Assembly: GCA_045654685.1 (NCBI GenBank)
Contig: JAZONV010000099.1
Span: forward strand, 11,980-75,979
DNA from: RGIG1828 sp045654685
Lineage (GTDB): Bacteria; Bacillota; Clostridia; UMGS1810
Direction of reading: 5' to 3'
Length of the DNA: 64,000 bases
The position numbers and the translations under genes are program-made. Shown here piece after piece: positions 14,523 to 23,357 of the stretch. Position 1 is the stretch's first letter. Every line of letters begins with the position of its first letter. The notes beneath the pieces were generated by a model that worked only from the letters and a program-made list of their open reading frames with translations, made no database searches and had not been told where the DNA came from.

Positions 14523-15350
14523 TCAGTTGAGAATCATAGGTATAAAGTGATATGCCAGAACTATTATACCAAGGGCTATTCTGTACCAACCAAAAACCTT
14601 GAAATCATGACGTCGAACATAACTCACAAGGAATTTTACACATGCAATTGACACAACATATGCAACAACCATCGCTACAATAAGAAGTGTCCATTCCTGA
14701 GAAGTCATTATGTAATCATTTGTTACAATTTTAAGAAAACTCACTCCGAACATAACCGGAATTGCAAGGAAGAAAGAAAACTCTGCCGCAACAGAACGAC
14801 TGCATCCGAGAAGAATTGCGCCAAGGATTGTTGCACCTGATCGTGAGGTTCCCGGAACAAGTGAAAGCACCTGAAAAAGACCTATAAAGAGCGCTGTTTT
14901 ATATGTCATTTCTTTCATTTCCGAAACTCTGCTTTCCTTGTTGCCTTTTTCGGCAAAAAGGAAGAAAACACCATATATTATCAGCATTATGCTAACAATT
15001 ACGGGAGTGGATATGGCATCCATTGCGTCATTAAACAAAAGTCCGAGAACCGCTGCAGGTATGCATGCGATTACAACTTTAAACCACATTTGCCATGTAT
15101 CTTTTCTCTCTTCAATTGTTTTTGACGGAGAAAAGGGATTGAGTTTTTTGAAATATATGGTTGCAATTGCAAGGATAGCACCAAGCTGAATCACATAGAG
15201 AAATATCTGGGATTCAAAGAAACTTTCCTTGGTTATACCCATAAAATCATTGGCAAGTATCATGTGACCTGTACTGCTTATTGGAAGCCACTCGGTTATA
15301 CCCTCAATTATGCCAAGAATTATACTTTGTATTATTAAGATAATACTCAT
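14523..15350 (-). CDS. uppP: Undecaprenyl-diphosphatase UppP (BacA)
   Basis: 275 residues, an integral membrane phosphatase that recycles undecaprenyl pyrophosphate for cell-wall synthesis and gives bacitracin tolerance. The two signature motifs are clear: 'GIIEGITEWLPISSTGHMIL' near the N-terminus (Glu-rich motif) and 'SLVPGTSRSGATI' (about 163-175) with the catalytic Arg/Ser. About eight hydrophobic segments. Length is usual for the family. Ribosome site AAAGGAG. Confidence 0.95.
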   Translation of the reverse strand: MSIILIIQSIILGIIEGITEWLPISSTGHMILANDFMGITKESFFESQIFLYVIQLGAILAIATIYFKKLNPFSPSKTIEERKDTWQMWFKVVIACIPAAVLGLLFNDAMDAISTPVIVSIMLIIYGVFFLFAEKGNKESRVSEMKEMTYKTALFIGLFQVLSLVPGTSRSGATILGAILLGCSRSVAAEFSFFLAIPVMFGVSFLKIVTNDYIMTSQEWTLLIVAMVVAYVVSIACVKFLVSYVRRHDFKVFGWYRIALGIIVLAYHFIPMILN

Positions 15351-15371
15351 TTTTGCACATCTCCTTTAAAA

Positions 15372-17468
15372 TCAATCTACGCTGAACAAAAGATCACCAT
15401 AGGTTGGATATGGCCAGTAATCGGATGCTGTATTTTCTTCAAGGCAATCAATATATCCCCTTGCTTTATTCATTACATCAAAAACAATATTGCGATAATA
15501 TTTTGCATATTCTTCAACATCATCTTTATATTTTGAAGCACCCTTTAAGGAATCGTCAAGTTCTTTCACCGACATATACAATCCGGCATTGAGTTCTGTG
15601 AGTTTTTTTACAAGTTCTGTTTCTACGCTGTTGTCAATATCGGGAAGGATACTTTTTCTTGAAAATGCAGTATCGGAAAGAGTACCGATATATTCACTGA
15701 CTGAAGGAATAATATCTTTTTTTATCATATCAGACATTGTTCTTGCTTCAATATTAATTGTCTTTGCATAATTTTCAAGATAGATTTCGTATCTTGAATG
15801 AAGTTCAGCTTCTGAATATACACCATGAGATGTAAATACATCAATATTCTTCTTGTCAAGAATGTGAGGTATTGCTTCAGGTGTGCTTTTGTAGTTTGAA
15901 AGACCGCGTCTTTTTGCTTCTTCAACCCATTCTTCTGTATAGTTGTTTCCGTTAAAGACAATTCTTTTGTGATTTTTAATAGTTCTTTGAATAATTTCGA
16001 GAACCGCCTTTTTAAAGTCCTTTGCGCCATCAAGTTCATCTGCAAATATGCGAAGCTGTTCGGCAACTATGGTGTTAAGAACTGTGTTCGGACCTGCGAC
16101 AGACTGAGATGAACCAACCATTCTGAATTCGAACTTATTACCTGTAAATGCAAAGGGAGATGTTCTGTTTCTGTCGGTTGTATCTTTGGAAAATCCGGGA
16201 ACAACATGAGCACCCGTGAGCATTTTTTCTCTTTTCTTTTCTGTATAGTCACCGTCAACTTCAAGTGCGTCAATTACCGCCTGCATCTGATCTCCGATGA
16301 ATACAGATACAATTGCCGGCGGAGCTTCATGTGCACCAAGACGGTGATCGTTACCTGCTCCGGCAATGGATATTCTCAAAAGATCCTGATATTCATCAAC
16401 TGCCTTTATAACCCCACAGAAGAACAACAAGAACTGAAGATTGTCATGGGGTGTTTTTCCGGGATTCAAAAGATTTTCACCATCATCTGTTATGAGAGAC
16501 CAGTTATCATGCTTACCTGAACCGTTAACACCTGCAAAGGGTTTTTCGTGCAAAAGGCATACAAGGTCATGCTTGTGGGCAATTTTTTTGAGAAGTTCCA
16601 TAACAAGCTGATTATGATCACTTGCAATATTACCGGTTGTGAATATGGGAGCAAGTTCGTGCTGGGCAGGAGCCGCTTCATTATGCTTGGTTTTGGAAAG
16701 AACACCGAGTTTCCAAAGTTCTGTGTCAAGTTCTTTCATAAACTCTGAAACTCTTGGCTTTATAACTCCAAAATAGTGGTCATCAAGTTCCTGACCTTTT
16801 GGCGGTTTTGCTCCAAAAAGAGTTCTGCCTGTATATATGAGATCCTTGCGGCGGTCATGAAGAGTCTTGTCAACAAGAAAATATTCCTGTTCAGGACCTA
16901 CCGACGTATAGACATGGTTTGCAGTTGTATTACCAAAAAGCCTTAATATGCGCATTGCCTGTGTGTTTATTGTTTCCATTGCACGAAGGAGCGGTGTCTT
17001 TTTGTCAAGTGCTTCTCCGCCATAGGAACAAAAGGCTGTCGGAATACAAAGAGTTCCGTCTTTAACAAAAGCATATGATGTGGGATCCCAAGCTGTATAC
17101 CCCCTTGCTTCACAAGTTTCACGAAGTCCGCCTGAAGGGAAAGAAGATGCATCGGGTTCACCTTTGATGAGTTCCTTTCCTGAAAATTCCATTATGATTC
17201 TTCCATCATCTGATGGCGAGATAAAACTGTCGTGCTTTTCTGCGGTTATACCTGTCATCGGTTGGAACCAATGAGTATAGTGAGTAGCACCCTTCTCTAT
17301 TGCCCAGTCTTTCATTGCACTTGCAACAACATTTGCTGTTTCAAGAGAAAGAGGTTCACCGTCATTTACAGTTTCTTTAAGTGTTTTGTATATTGCTTTG
17401 GGAAGTTTTGAACGCATAACACTATCGTTAAATACTTCGCAGGCAAAAATTTCGGTAACATCAACCAT
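15372..17468 (-). CDS. glnN: Glutamine synthetase type III
   Basis: 698 residues, the long GSIII form. Diagnostic segments: 'KGATHYTHWFQPMTG' near residue 58, 'SSFPSGGLRETCEARGYTAWD', 'CIPTAFCSYGGEALDKKTPLLRA', 'VGPEQEYFLVDK' (metal-binding Glu), 'HDNWSLITDDG' and 'NDHRLGAHEAPPAIVSVF'. It makes glutamine from glutamate, ammonia and ATP. The start behind GGGAGG at 17468 gives a full-length N-terminus. Its leader (17469-17856) holds several hairpins listed separately. It is 22 bp from uppP but need not be coregulated. Confidence 0.95.
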   Translation of the reverse strand: MVDVTEIFACEVFNDSVMRSKLPKAIYKTLKETVNDGEPLSLETANVVASAMKDWAIEKGATHYTHWFQPMTGITAEKHDSFISPSDDGRIIMEFSGKELIKGEPDASSFPSGGLRETCEARGYTAWDPTSYAFVKDGTLCIPTAFCSYGGEALDKKTPLLRAMETINTQAMRILRLFGNTTANHVYTSVGPEQEYFLVDKTLHDRRKDLIYTGRTLFGAKPPKGQELDDHYFGVIKPRVSEFMKELDTELWKLGVLSKTKHNEAAPAQHELAPIFTTGNIASDHNQLVMELLKKIAHKHDLVCLLHEKPFAGVNGSGKHDNWSLITDDGENLLNPGKTPHDNLQFLLFFCGVIKAVDEYQDLLRISIAGAGNDHRLGAHEAPPAIVSVFIGDQMQAVIDALEVDGDYTEKKREKMLTGAHVVPGFSKDTTDRNRTSPFAFTGNKFEFRMVGSSQSVAGPNTVLNTIVAEQLRIFADELDGAKDFKKAVLEIIQRTIKNHKRIVFNGNNYTEEWVEEAKRRGLSNYKSTPEAIPHILDKKNIDVFTSHGVYSEAELHSRYEIYLENYAKTINIEARTMSDMIKKDIIPSVSEYIGTLSDTAFSRKSILPDIDNSVETELVKKLTELNAGLYMSVKELDDSLKGASKYKDDVEEYAKYYRNIVFDVMNKARGYIDCLEENTASDYWPYPTYGDLLFSVD

Positions 17469-17500
17469 TTGTCATATCCTCCCGGCATAATATATAAAAT

Positions 17501-17679
17501 TGCTTTCATCCAAGAAAGCAGCCTCGCCACTTCGCCATGTGGCGGACGTGCGGAGCAAATTTGCTTTTCTTAAGCCATGTGCATTTTTGAAAAGCAATAT
17601 TTTGCTTTTCTAAAAATTTTGCACGGCAATATGATAATATTTTTATTGTATAGGAACGAAGATTCCTATACAATAAAAA
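17501..17679. repeat. Cluster of palindromes upstream of glnN
   Basis: Consecutive inverted repeats: TGCTTTC ... GAAAGCA (17501-17520), CGCCAC ... GTGGCG (17525-17544), AGCAAATTTGCT (about 17554), GAAAAGCAA ... TTGCTTTTC (17589-17610), and a perfect 17-bp pair around a CGAAGA loop (17640-17679). The layout resembles the hairpin arrays at 10611 and 41221 but with longer arms. On the minus strand it would be the glnN leader RNA. No gene lies in 17469-17856. Confidence 0.65.
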
Positions 17680-17680
17680 A

Positions 17681-17711
17681 CGGCACCGCGATTAAACCAA
17701 TCGCTGTGCCG
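17681..17711 (-). terminator. Terminator of cardiolipin synthase gene
   Basis: CGGCAC-C-GCGATT-aaacc-AATCGC-T-GTGCCG stem; on the minus strand it is followed by TTTTTTATTG. It lies 145 bp after the cls stop codon, the only strong terminator before glnN. Confidence 0.75.
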
Positions 17712-17856
17712 GGCAGTCGCATCAAAATTAATTATATAATGATTATGAAAAAAAGTCAACAGAGTTTGAAGATATTGCAAAAAAGTCTTATAAAGATTAC
17801 AAAAAACTCAAGTTGAGATGAATAAATTTCAATATTTTAATATAAAAGTTCAACTT

Positions 17857-19395
17857 TTACATAAGAGGTGCAAATACCCTCATAACCTTACCGACAAATC
17901 TCCAAAAAAGAGAACTTCGATTATAATCGTCTACTGTATATCTTTTAGACAAAGTCAGAGTGTGCTGAAAATCTGATTTCATATCTTCAATTACCGATGT
18001 AGCATACATATATATGGCACATTCATAGTTAAGATACATACTTCTATAGTCATAATTAATCGTACCAATTACACCTCGTATGTCATCGCTGACCGTTGTT
18101 TTTGCATGAACAAATCCGGGAGTATATTCATATATCTCAACACCTGCCTCAATAAGTTCCGGATAATATGTTCTTGCAAGTGCAAAGGCATAGCGTTTGT
18201 CGGGAATGTGAGGCATCAATATTTTCACATCCACTCCCCTTTTCGCTGCACATTTGAGAGAATCAAGCATGGTTTCGTCAAGTACAAGATAAGGAGTCAT
18301 AATATATACATAGTCACGTGATGTATTAATTATGTCTTTATAAATATTTTTTCCGACTCTTTCCTCACGAAACGGACTATCGTCAAAGGGAGCATAATGA
18401 CCGTCATCATAGTTTGAATAGTCAAAATCCCTGCGGGTTGTATATTTTTCATACTCTTCATTTGTTCCCGAAACAACGGTCCACATTCGTAAAAACATTA
18501 GAGTGAACGATTTTACCGCATCACCTTTGAGCATTATGGAATTATCTTTCCAATGCCCGAAAAGCTTCACGTCGTTGATGTATTCATCTGACAGATTTAT
18601 GCCGCCGCTAAAGGCTGTTTTTCCGTCTATAACAATTATCTTTCTGTGGTCGCGGTTATTCTGATATGTGGACAAGAACGGTTTTATGGGAGAAAATGCC
18701 ATACATTTAATTCCTGCATTTTTAAGTTTTTGACGAATTCCCGAAGAAACCGTGGTCATTGATCCCATTGCATCATACAAAACTCTGACTTCTACCCCTT
18801 CATAAACCTTTTCTTTCAAAATGTCAAACACTCTGTTCCACATTCTGCTTTTTTCGTTTATTATAAAAAACTCTATGAATATGAATCTTGTGGCTTTCTG
18901 CAACTCTTCAAGAATTGCAGAAAAGGCATCATCACCCAAAGGAAAGTATGTTGCTCCGGTATTGGCATAGGGTAAGTATCCTGAACTTTCCCGAAGATAT
19001 GCCAAGGCTCCCGCATCGGAATTGCGCTCATTTATAAGTCTGTGGAGCTCATAATCATCTTTACTGTTAAGATATTCGGTTGAAGCATAAATCTTGCGCA
19101 GAGATTTTTTGATTTTACCAGATGAGGTATCTGCTCTGACATAAAAATACAGACTTACACCAAAAACAGGCATTACCGCAATGAGACATATCCATGCAAT
19201 CTTGAAGCCTGAATCTGTATTACGGTTTATTATGCTTATGATTGCTATGGCACCGAGTACCGTTGTACCTCCAAAAATATATGTAGAATATTCTCTTAAG
19301 GCATATGCTCCCACATAAAAAATACCAATCTGCATTAAAAGCAGGAGAATTGCCATAACTTTTTTACTTATGAAAGCTTTTAAAAATTTTTTCAT
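17857..19395 (-). CDS. cls: Cardiolipin synthase (phospholipase D superfamily)
   Basis: 512 residues. The ATG at 19395 follows AAGAGGA; the upstream TTG is not needed. Two N-terminal membrane segments ('VMAILLLLMQIGIFYVGAYAL' region and the next), a cytoplasmic linker, then two PLD motifs: 'HRKIIVIDGKTAFSGGIN' (HxK(x)4D) and 'HAKTTVSDDIRGVIGTINYDYRS' (HxK(x)4D). It joins two phosphatidylglycerols, or PG and PE, to make cardiolipin. The product is membrane bound. It is monocistronic. Confidence 0.92.
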   Translation of the reverse strand: MKKFLKAFISKKVMAILLLLMQIGIFYVGAYALREYSTYIFGGTTVLGAIAIISIINRNTDSGFKIAWICLIAVMPVFGVSLYFYVRADTSSGKIKKSLRKIYASTEYLNSKDDYELHRLINERNSDAGALAYLRESSGYLPYANTGATYFPLGDDAFSAILEELQKATRFIFIEFFIINEKSRMWNRVFDILKEKVYEGVEVRVLYDAMGSMTTVSSGIRQKLKNAGIKCMAFSPIKPFLSTYQNNRDHRKIIVIDGKTAFSGGINLSDEYINDVKLFGHWKDNSIMLKGDAVKSFTLMFLRMWTVVSGTNEEYEKYTTRRDFDYSNYDDGHYAPFDDSPFREERVGKNIYKDIINTSRDYVYIMTPYLVLDETMLDSLKCAAKRGVDVKILMPHIPDKRYAFALARTYYPELIEAGVEIYEYTPGFVHAKTTVSDDIRGVIGTINYDYRSMYLNYECAIYMYATSVIEDMKSDFQHTLTLSKRYTVDDYNRSSLFWRFVGKVMRVFAPLM

Positions 19396-19480
19396 AAAAT
19401 TCCTCTTTCGTAGCAAACTATATATTAATAATATATCATAATCTTTAACATTTTGCTATATTAAAAAATGCAGATTTAAC

Positions 19481-19509
19481 TGGACAATTTTTGGGAGATA
19501 TGATATAAT
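19481..19509 (+). promoter_or_regulatory. Promoter of rubrerythrin gene
   Basis: TGGACA (19481-19486), 17-bp spacer, TATAAT (19504-19509); GGGAGG ribosome site follows at about 19530. No obvious PerR box was seen. Confidence 0.75.
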
Positions 19510-19542
19510 ACACATAAATTTCAAAACCGGGAGGTATTTATT

Positions 19543-20082
19543 ATGAAAGACTTAAAAGGAACAAAAACAGAAGCAAATCTCATGGCCGCTTTCGCCGGTG
19601 AAAGTCAGGCAAGAAACAAATATACCTATTATGCAAGCAAAGCAAAAAAAGACGGCTATGTTCAGATTGCAGCACTTTTTGAAGAAACCGCAAACAACGA
19701 AAAAGAACATGCAAAAATCTGGTTTAAACTTCTTCACGATGGCATGCCTTCAACACCCGAAAATCTTGTTGATGCTGCAACAGGCGAAAACTATGAGTGG
19801 ACAGAAATGTATGCTCAAATGGCAAAAGACGCAAGAGAAGAAGGCTTTGATCACATTGCTTTTCTTTTCGAAGAAGTTGCAAAAATCGAAAAAGAACATG
19901 AAGAAAGATACAGAAAACTTCTTGCAAACATCGATGGTGGAATTGTATTCTCAAGAGATAATGATATGATCTGGCAGTGCGCAAACTGTGGTCATATTGT
20001 TGTAGGCAAAGCCGCTCCCGAACTCTGCCCTGTTTGTGAACATCCTAAAGCATATTTCCAGATTAAGGCAGATAATTATTAA
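19543..20082 (+). CDS. rbr: Rubrerythrin
   Basis: 179 residues. N-terminal ferritin-like di-iron domain with Glu/His ligands in 'AFAGESQARNKY', 'EETANNEKEHAKIW' and 'EEVAKIEKEHEERY'; C-terminal rubredoxin-like iron site 'CANCGHIVVG...CPVCEHP'. It is a cytoplasmic NADH-dependent peroxidase protecting anaerobes from hydrogen peroxide. Monocistronic with its own promoter and terminator. The family order and length are standard. Confidence 0.96.
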   Translation: MKDLKGTKTEANLMAAFAGESQARNKYTYYASKAKKDGYVQIAALFEETANNEKEHAKIWFKLLHDGMPSTPENLVDAATGENYEWTEMYAQMAKDAREEGFDHIAFLFEEVAKIEKEHEERYRKLLANIDGGIVFSRDNDMIWQCANCGHIVVGKAAPELCPVCEHPKAYFQIKADNY

Positions 20083-20110
20083 TTTGTATTTAATTATAAA
20101 TATCATTAGC

Positions 20111-20143
20111 AACAGGTTGTCATAGGGCAACCTGTTGTTTTTG
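20111..20143 (+). terminator. Terminator of rbr
   Basis: AACAGGTTG-N8-CAACCTGTT followed by GTTTTTG. Confidence 0.85.
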
Positions 20144-20235
20144 TATAACGAAAAGAGCGTTGAAACAAGGCAAACACCTGTCTCAACGCTTATTTTACAC
20201 ATATTTTGCCTATTTTTCGCCTTAAAAACGAAGAA

Positions 20236-20269
20236 ATACCTCTTTTGCACTTGTATACAAAAGAGGTAT
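20236..20269 (-). terminator. Terminator of tRNA-Ser
   Basis: ATACCTCTTTTG (20236-20247) pairs with CAAAAGAGGTAT (20258-20269), 7 bp beyond the tRNA 3' end on the minus strand, with a T-rich tail. A second imperfect stem at 20158-20190 (GCGTTGA ... TCAACGC) lies further downstream. Confidence 0.75.
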
Positions 20270-20275
20270 CTTTCT

Positions 20276-20364
20276 TGGCGGAGCGGGTGGGATTCGAACC
20301 CACGTCCCTCAGGGGGCATCATGATTTCGAGTCATGTCCGTTATGACCACTTCGATACCGCTCC
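20276..20364 (-). tRNA. tRNA-Ser (CGA), CCA encoded
   Basis: Acceptor arms GGAGCGG / CCGCTCC, T arm GTGGG-TTCGAAT-CCCAC, anticodon arm CATGA-CTCGAAA-TCATG with anticodon CGA (reads UCG), and a long variable arm as expected for serine. The 3' CCA is encoded. Confidence 0.93.
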
Positions 20365-20476
20365 ATATGTTAAATTTTATCAACTGTTATATTATACAAC
20401 TAAAATACAGATTTGTAAATACCAAAATTCAAAAATGAGTAGTTTTTATGTTTTGTTATCATGGGAATTTCGAGGT

Positions 20477-21535
20477 TTATCTGCTTTTGCATGCTTTTAC
20501 AACAGAATAAAATCCTGAAACAGGATTTTTGATATAGTCCCGAACAAGAATATTGTACACTTGTCTCTTATCTCTGTATACAGTTATATTTCCGCTATAG
20601 ATTGCAATCACATGTCCGTTAAATGTTGTGGCTACTTTATCATAGTCTTTTTCAAGAGATGTTTTTATGGAACGATACAGCTTGTACTCGTCCTCGCTAT
20701 GAAAATATAACTCATCAGTTATGTCTGCACGAAGAAGCATATACAGATTTGTAAATGCAACAACTGTACCTCCCCTACCCGGTGAAATTACTTTCCCGAG
20801 ATTACACCATTTATCAATGGTATATCTTATGTACATTTCTTCAGACTTTGAAGGTATCTCCGTTATATCTTTTCGCTTCACCCGTTTTGAAGAAATAACT
20901 TTCCCGAAATATCTGATTCCTGCATCTTTCCCAAAAAGATTTTTTGACTGATATATTGCAACATATGAAATGTCTCTCTTGTCTTCAGGAATCATAACCT
21001 CAGGGATGTGATAAAAATTATTTTTCAGAATGATATTTATTTGCTCTCTGTTTCTCAGAGTGCCAACCAAAACTTCATCTTTAATCCATACTATATCTTT
21101 GTTGCTGCTTACAGCACCAAGAACAAAATTGCACTCTTTCAGGCATTTTATGCAAAAAAGATACTTTTTATGTATAACCATAAGCGAAGGTATCTTCATA
21201 AGAAGCATATGCTTTTTTATAATGGCACGATGAGCATATATTCCTTCAAATCTCTTGTGACACACAATTTTGTTAATTGATTTTATAAGATTTTCAACTG
21301 ATTCTCTGTCAGTATTTCCTCGTATTCCGGATTTTAGTTTAATAAGTTCATATCTACATTTGATGAGCATAAAAAGTATGAAAGAAAGTATGTCTTCCTT
21401 GAGATTTGGGTTCAAAGCAAAATGCTTATTTATCATGTCTGTAAGTTCATGTATGAGCACTTTCAAATCAGACGGTGAACTTATATTTCTTCCCACATAT
21501 TCAGAACCATGAGCCTGTATATCCATCTTCTTCAT
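20477..21535 (-). CDS. Unrecognised protein coupled to an McrB-like ATPase
   Basis: 352 residues, basic, no signal peptide or membrane segment. I do not recognise a named family. Visible features are a conserved-looking central block 'ISYVAIYQSKNLFGKDAGIRYFGKVISSKRVKRKDITEIP', a hydrophobic 'LMLLMKIPSLMVIHKKYLFCIKCLKEC'-like stretch with two Cys pairs, and 'EDEYKLYRSIKTSLEKDYDKV' near the end. The start overlaps the 3' end of the AAA+ gene by 35 bp, so the two are cotranslated and their products probably work together. By analogy with McrBC, this would be the effector or nuclease partner, but no PD-(D/E)xK motif is evident. Start 21535 or 21526 is uncertain. Confidence 0.6.
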   Translation of the reverse strand: MKKMDIQAHGSEYVGRNISSPSDLKVLIHELTDMINKHFALNPNLKEDILSFILFMLIKCRYELIKLKSGIRGNTDRESVENLIKSINKIVCHKRFEGIYAHRAIIKKHMLLMKIPSLMVIHKKYLFCIKCLKECNFVLGAVSSNKDIVWIKDEVLVGTLRNREQINIILKNNFYHIPEVMIPEDKRDISYVAIYQSKNLFGKDAGIRYFGKVISSKRVKRKDITEIPSKSEEMYIRYTIDKWCNLGKVISPGRGGTVVAFTNLYMLLRADITDELYFHSEDEYKLYRSIKTSLEKDYDKVATTFNGHVIAIYSGNITVYRDKRQVYNILVRDYIKNPVSGFYSVVKACKSR

Positions 21536-22646
21536 ATTTCCTTACCATTTGCATTATTTTACGTGCACTTTTAGGATAGCGGAATCTCCTGTTTACAATT
21601 GCAGAATACATATTTGATGAGTTTTTGGCATATTCCTCACAATTTGTCCCGCCATTTGACATGCATGTTAAAAACATAGCTTTGAGAGTATTTTCAACAT
21701 GATTACTTATGCCGCTTATTCGCGGAAGTATCTTATTAAAAATCAAAGTATCGGTTGCACTATCAGTATCTGACATATTATATTTACGATTATATGCTAT
21801 GTAGAACAGCATAAGATTTCTTGTACGGGGACTGATTTTTGAAATATCATTGGTTATGATGTTATTAAAATTGTCCCAGAAAGCTGAATAATCTTTCAAA
21901 AATTCAAGTTCATCTCTGCAGTCAGAGAGGGTAATATATTCAGATTTTAAAAAGGAATTATCAATCTCCTGTATATCATCACAGCAATACTCTTTTTCAA
22001 AAAAATCAGATTTCAACGAAACGGGAGCAAGTTCAACAACAAACACCCTATCAAGAAATTTGGGAGTGAGTGTATATGATACATCATCAAAATTAAGAGT
22101 TCCGATTATATAAAAATTATCAGGAATTGAAATTCCGGAATAGCTATATTTTGCTGAAAGATCACTTCCGAATCCTCCGTCGTCAACAAGAGGATCGGTA
22201 ACAATTGCACCTTCTTCGTTGAAGCGCCTTGTTTCAAGAGCAGAAAGAATATGACTCATATAGTGTTCAGGTCTTGAAAGATTAATTTCATCAAGGCAAA
22301 GAAAATATGGGTATTCTCTGTCTTTTGATGCCGTTTGTATATAGTCCGTTATAATACCGGGAACAAATTTACCCTCTTCGTTTACATATCCAAGAAGTCT
22401 TGCAGGAGATTTCCAATCCGGTGATACAGAAACCATTTTAAATCTGCCATTTTCAGTATTAGCTCCGCATGCATTGGCAAAAAGCCTTGCAAGAGAAGTT
22501 TTTCCGCTTCCGCCTGCGCCTGCAATCAATACCATAGGAAATGTTTTTAATGAAAGATACAGACTTTCAACCGCACTTTTATCATAATCATAGCCTTTGG
22601 ATTTTATGTATTCGTAAAATTTATCAAGCTTGTGTGTTACTGCCAT
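21501..22646 (-). CDS. McrB-like AAA+ ATPase
   Basis: 381 residues from the ATG at 22646 (GAGGTG 4 bases upstream; the GTG at 22658 lies in that site). Walker A 'GAGGSGKTS' (43-51), 'SVSPDWKSPARLLGYVNE', Walker B 'LCLDEINLSRPEHYMSHIL' (D119 E120) in the McrB form, sensor-1 'GTLNFDD', Arg-finger region 'FLDRVFVVEL'. McrB-clade ATPases hydrolyse GTP or ATP to drive DNA translocation or partner activation in restriction and antiphage systems. No N-terminal DNA-recognition domain is fused. It is first in a two-gene unit with the unrecognised gene downstream. Confidence 0.82.
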   Translation of the reverse strand: MAVTHKLDKFYEYIKSKGYDYDKSAVESLYLSLKTFPMVLIAGAGGSGKTSLARLFANACGANTENGRFKMVSVSPDWKSPARLLGYVNEEGKFVPGIITDYIQTASKDREYPYFLCLDEINLSRPEHYMSHILSALETRRFNEEGAIVTDPLVDDGGFGSDLSAKYSYSGISIPDNFYIIGTLNFDDVSYTLTPKFLDRVFVVELAPVSLKSDFFEKEYCCDDIQEIDNSFLKSEYITLSDCRDELEFLKDYSAFWDNFNNIITNDISKISPRTRNLMLFYIAYNRKYNMSDTDSATDTLIFNKILPRISGISNHVENTLKAMFLTCMSNGGTNCEEYAKNSSNMYSAIVNRRFRYPKSARKIMQMVRKYEEDGYTGSWF

Positions 22647-22742
22647 AGTGCACCTCACCGTGTTTATAGTTATATAGTTCTATCGAATCATGAATTTGTT
22701 ATAGACAACTACTCAATAAATTCAGCATATTCCTCAAAAAAA

Positions 22743-22780
22743 TTTTGCTTTACAGGAACATAGCTTCCCGTAAAGCAAAA
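22743..22780 (-). terminator. Terminator of DUF1858 gene
   Basis: TTTTGCTTTAC-a-GGAA ... TTCC-c-GTAAAGCAAAA, a 15-bp stem with a 6-base loop, on the minus strand just after the stop codon at 22789. Confidence 0.85.
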
Positions 22781-22788
22781 GAGCAATA

Positions 22789-22992
22789 TTATTTATCTGC
22801 AAGATATTCGTTGAGTTTTTCAACAAGTTCATCTGCATCAACACCGTGTACTGCACACGCCTGTTCTATGCTTTCGCCGCTTGCTGAAGGGCAACCAAGA
22901 CAATGCATTCCGATTTCGAGAAAGAAAGGTGCTGTGCCTTCGTCCAATCTCAACACGTCCATAATGATTGTATCTTTAGTTACAGATGCCAT
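22789..22992 (-). CDS. DUF1858 small redox-disulfide domain protein
   Basis: 67 residues matching the whole DUF1858 domain: 'ITKDTIIMDVLRLD' type opening (here VTKDTIIMDVLRLDEGTA), 'FLEIGMHCLGCPSASGESIEQACAVHGVDADELVEKLN'. The CxxC pair is Cys31/Cys34. This domain is linked with hybrid-cluster proteins and is thought to act in thiol or sulfur redox chemistry, but its role is not settled. Monocistronic. Confidence 0.9.
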   Translation of the reverse strand: MASVTKDTIIMDVLRLDEGTAPFFLEIGMHCLGCPSASGESIEQACAVHGVDADELVEKLNEYLADK

Positions 22993-23166
22993 AATTTACA
23001 TCTCCTTTCAATTGTCTATGACATTATTATACACTTTAAATCAGAAAAAATCAAGACTTAGCATATATAAACTTATTTATTTCAAATAATTATTTTTGCA
23101 ACTTTCATACAAATATATCACCTGAGATTTTCGGCTAAATTTTTGCATTTGTTTAATCACCATTAT

Positions 23167-23257
23167 TTATCCCACAAAACTTCAACATTGGTTTACATTT
23201 TCCATGTTTCATAAAGCAGAATAAAATGTGGATAAAGTGGATAAATCGGTGTATAAC
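23167..23257. other. Cluster of DnaA-box-like 9-mers in a 365-bp gap
   Basis: The gap 22993-23357 contains no gene. It holds TGTGGATAA at 23227-23235 (complement of the perfect DnaA box TTATCCACA), directly followed by AGTGGATAA (23236-23244), then GGTGTATAA (23248-23256), all in one direction, plus the opposite-facing near match TTATCCCACA at 23167. Flanks are very AT-rich. No dnaA, dnaN or other origin genes are nearby. Confidence 0.45.
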
Positions 23258-23357
23258 CCTATTATACGTACAAAATCAGTTGAAAAAATTGTTGATTTTT
23301 TTGGAATTCGTTATTATACCATGTTATTTGGTTTACATAATATCTCAAAAATAATTC

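Noticed and set aside
23160..23260. Chromosomal replication origin
   Set aside because: DnaA-like boxes are present but dnaA, dnaN, rpmH and gidA-type neighbours are absent; kept only as a low-confidence cluster.
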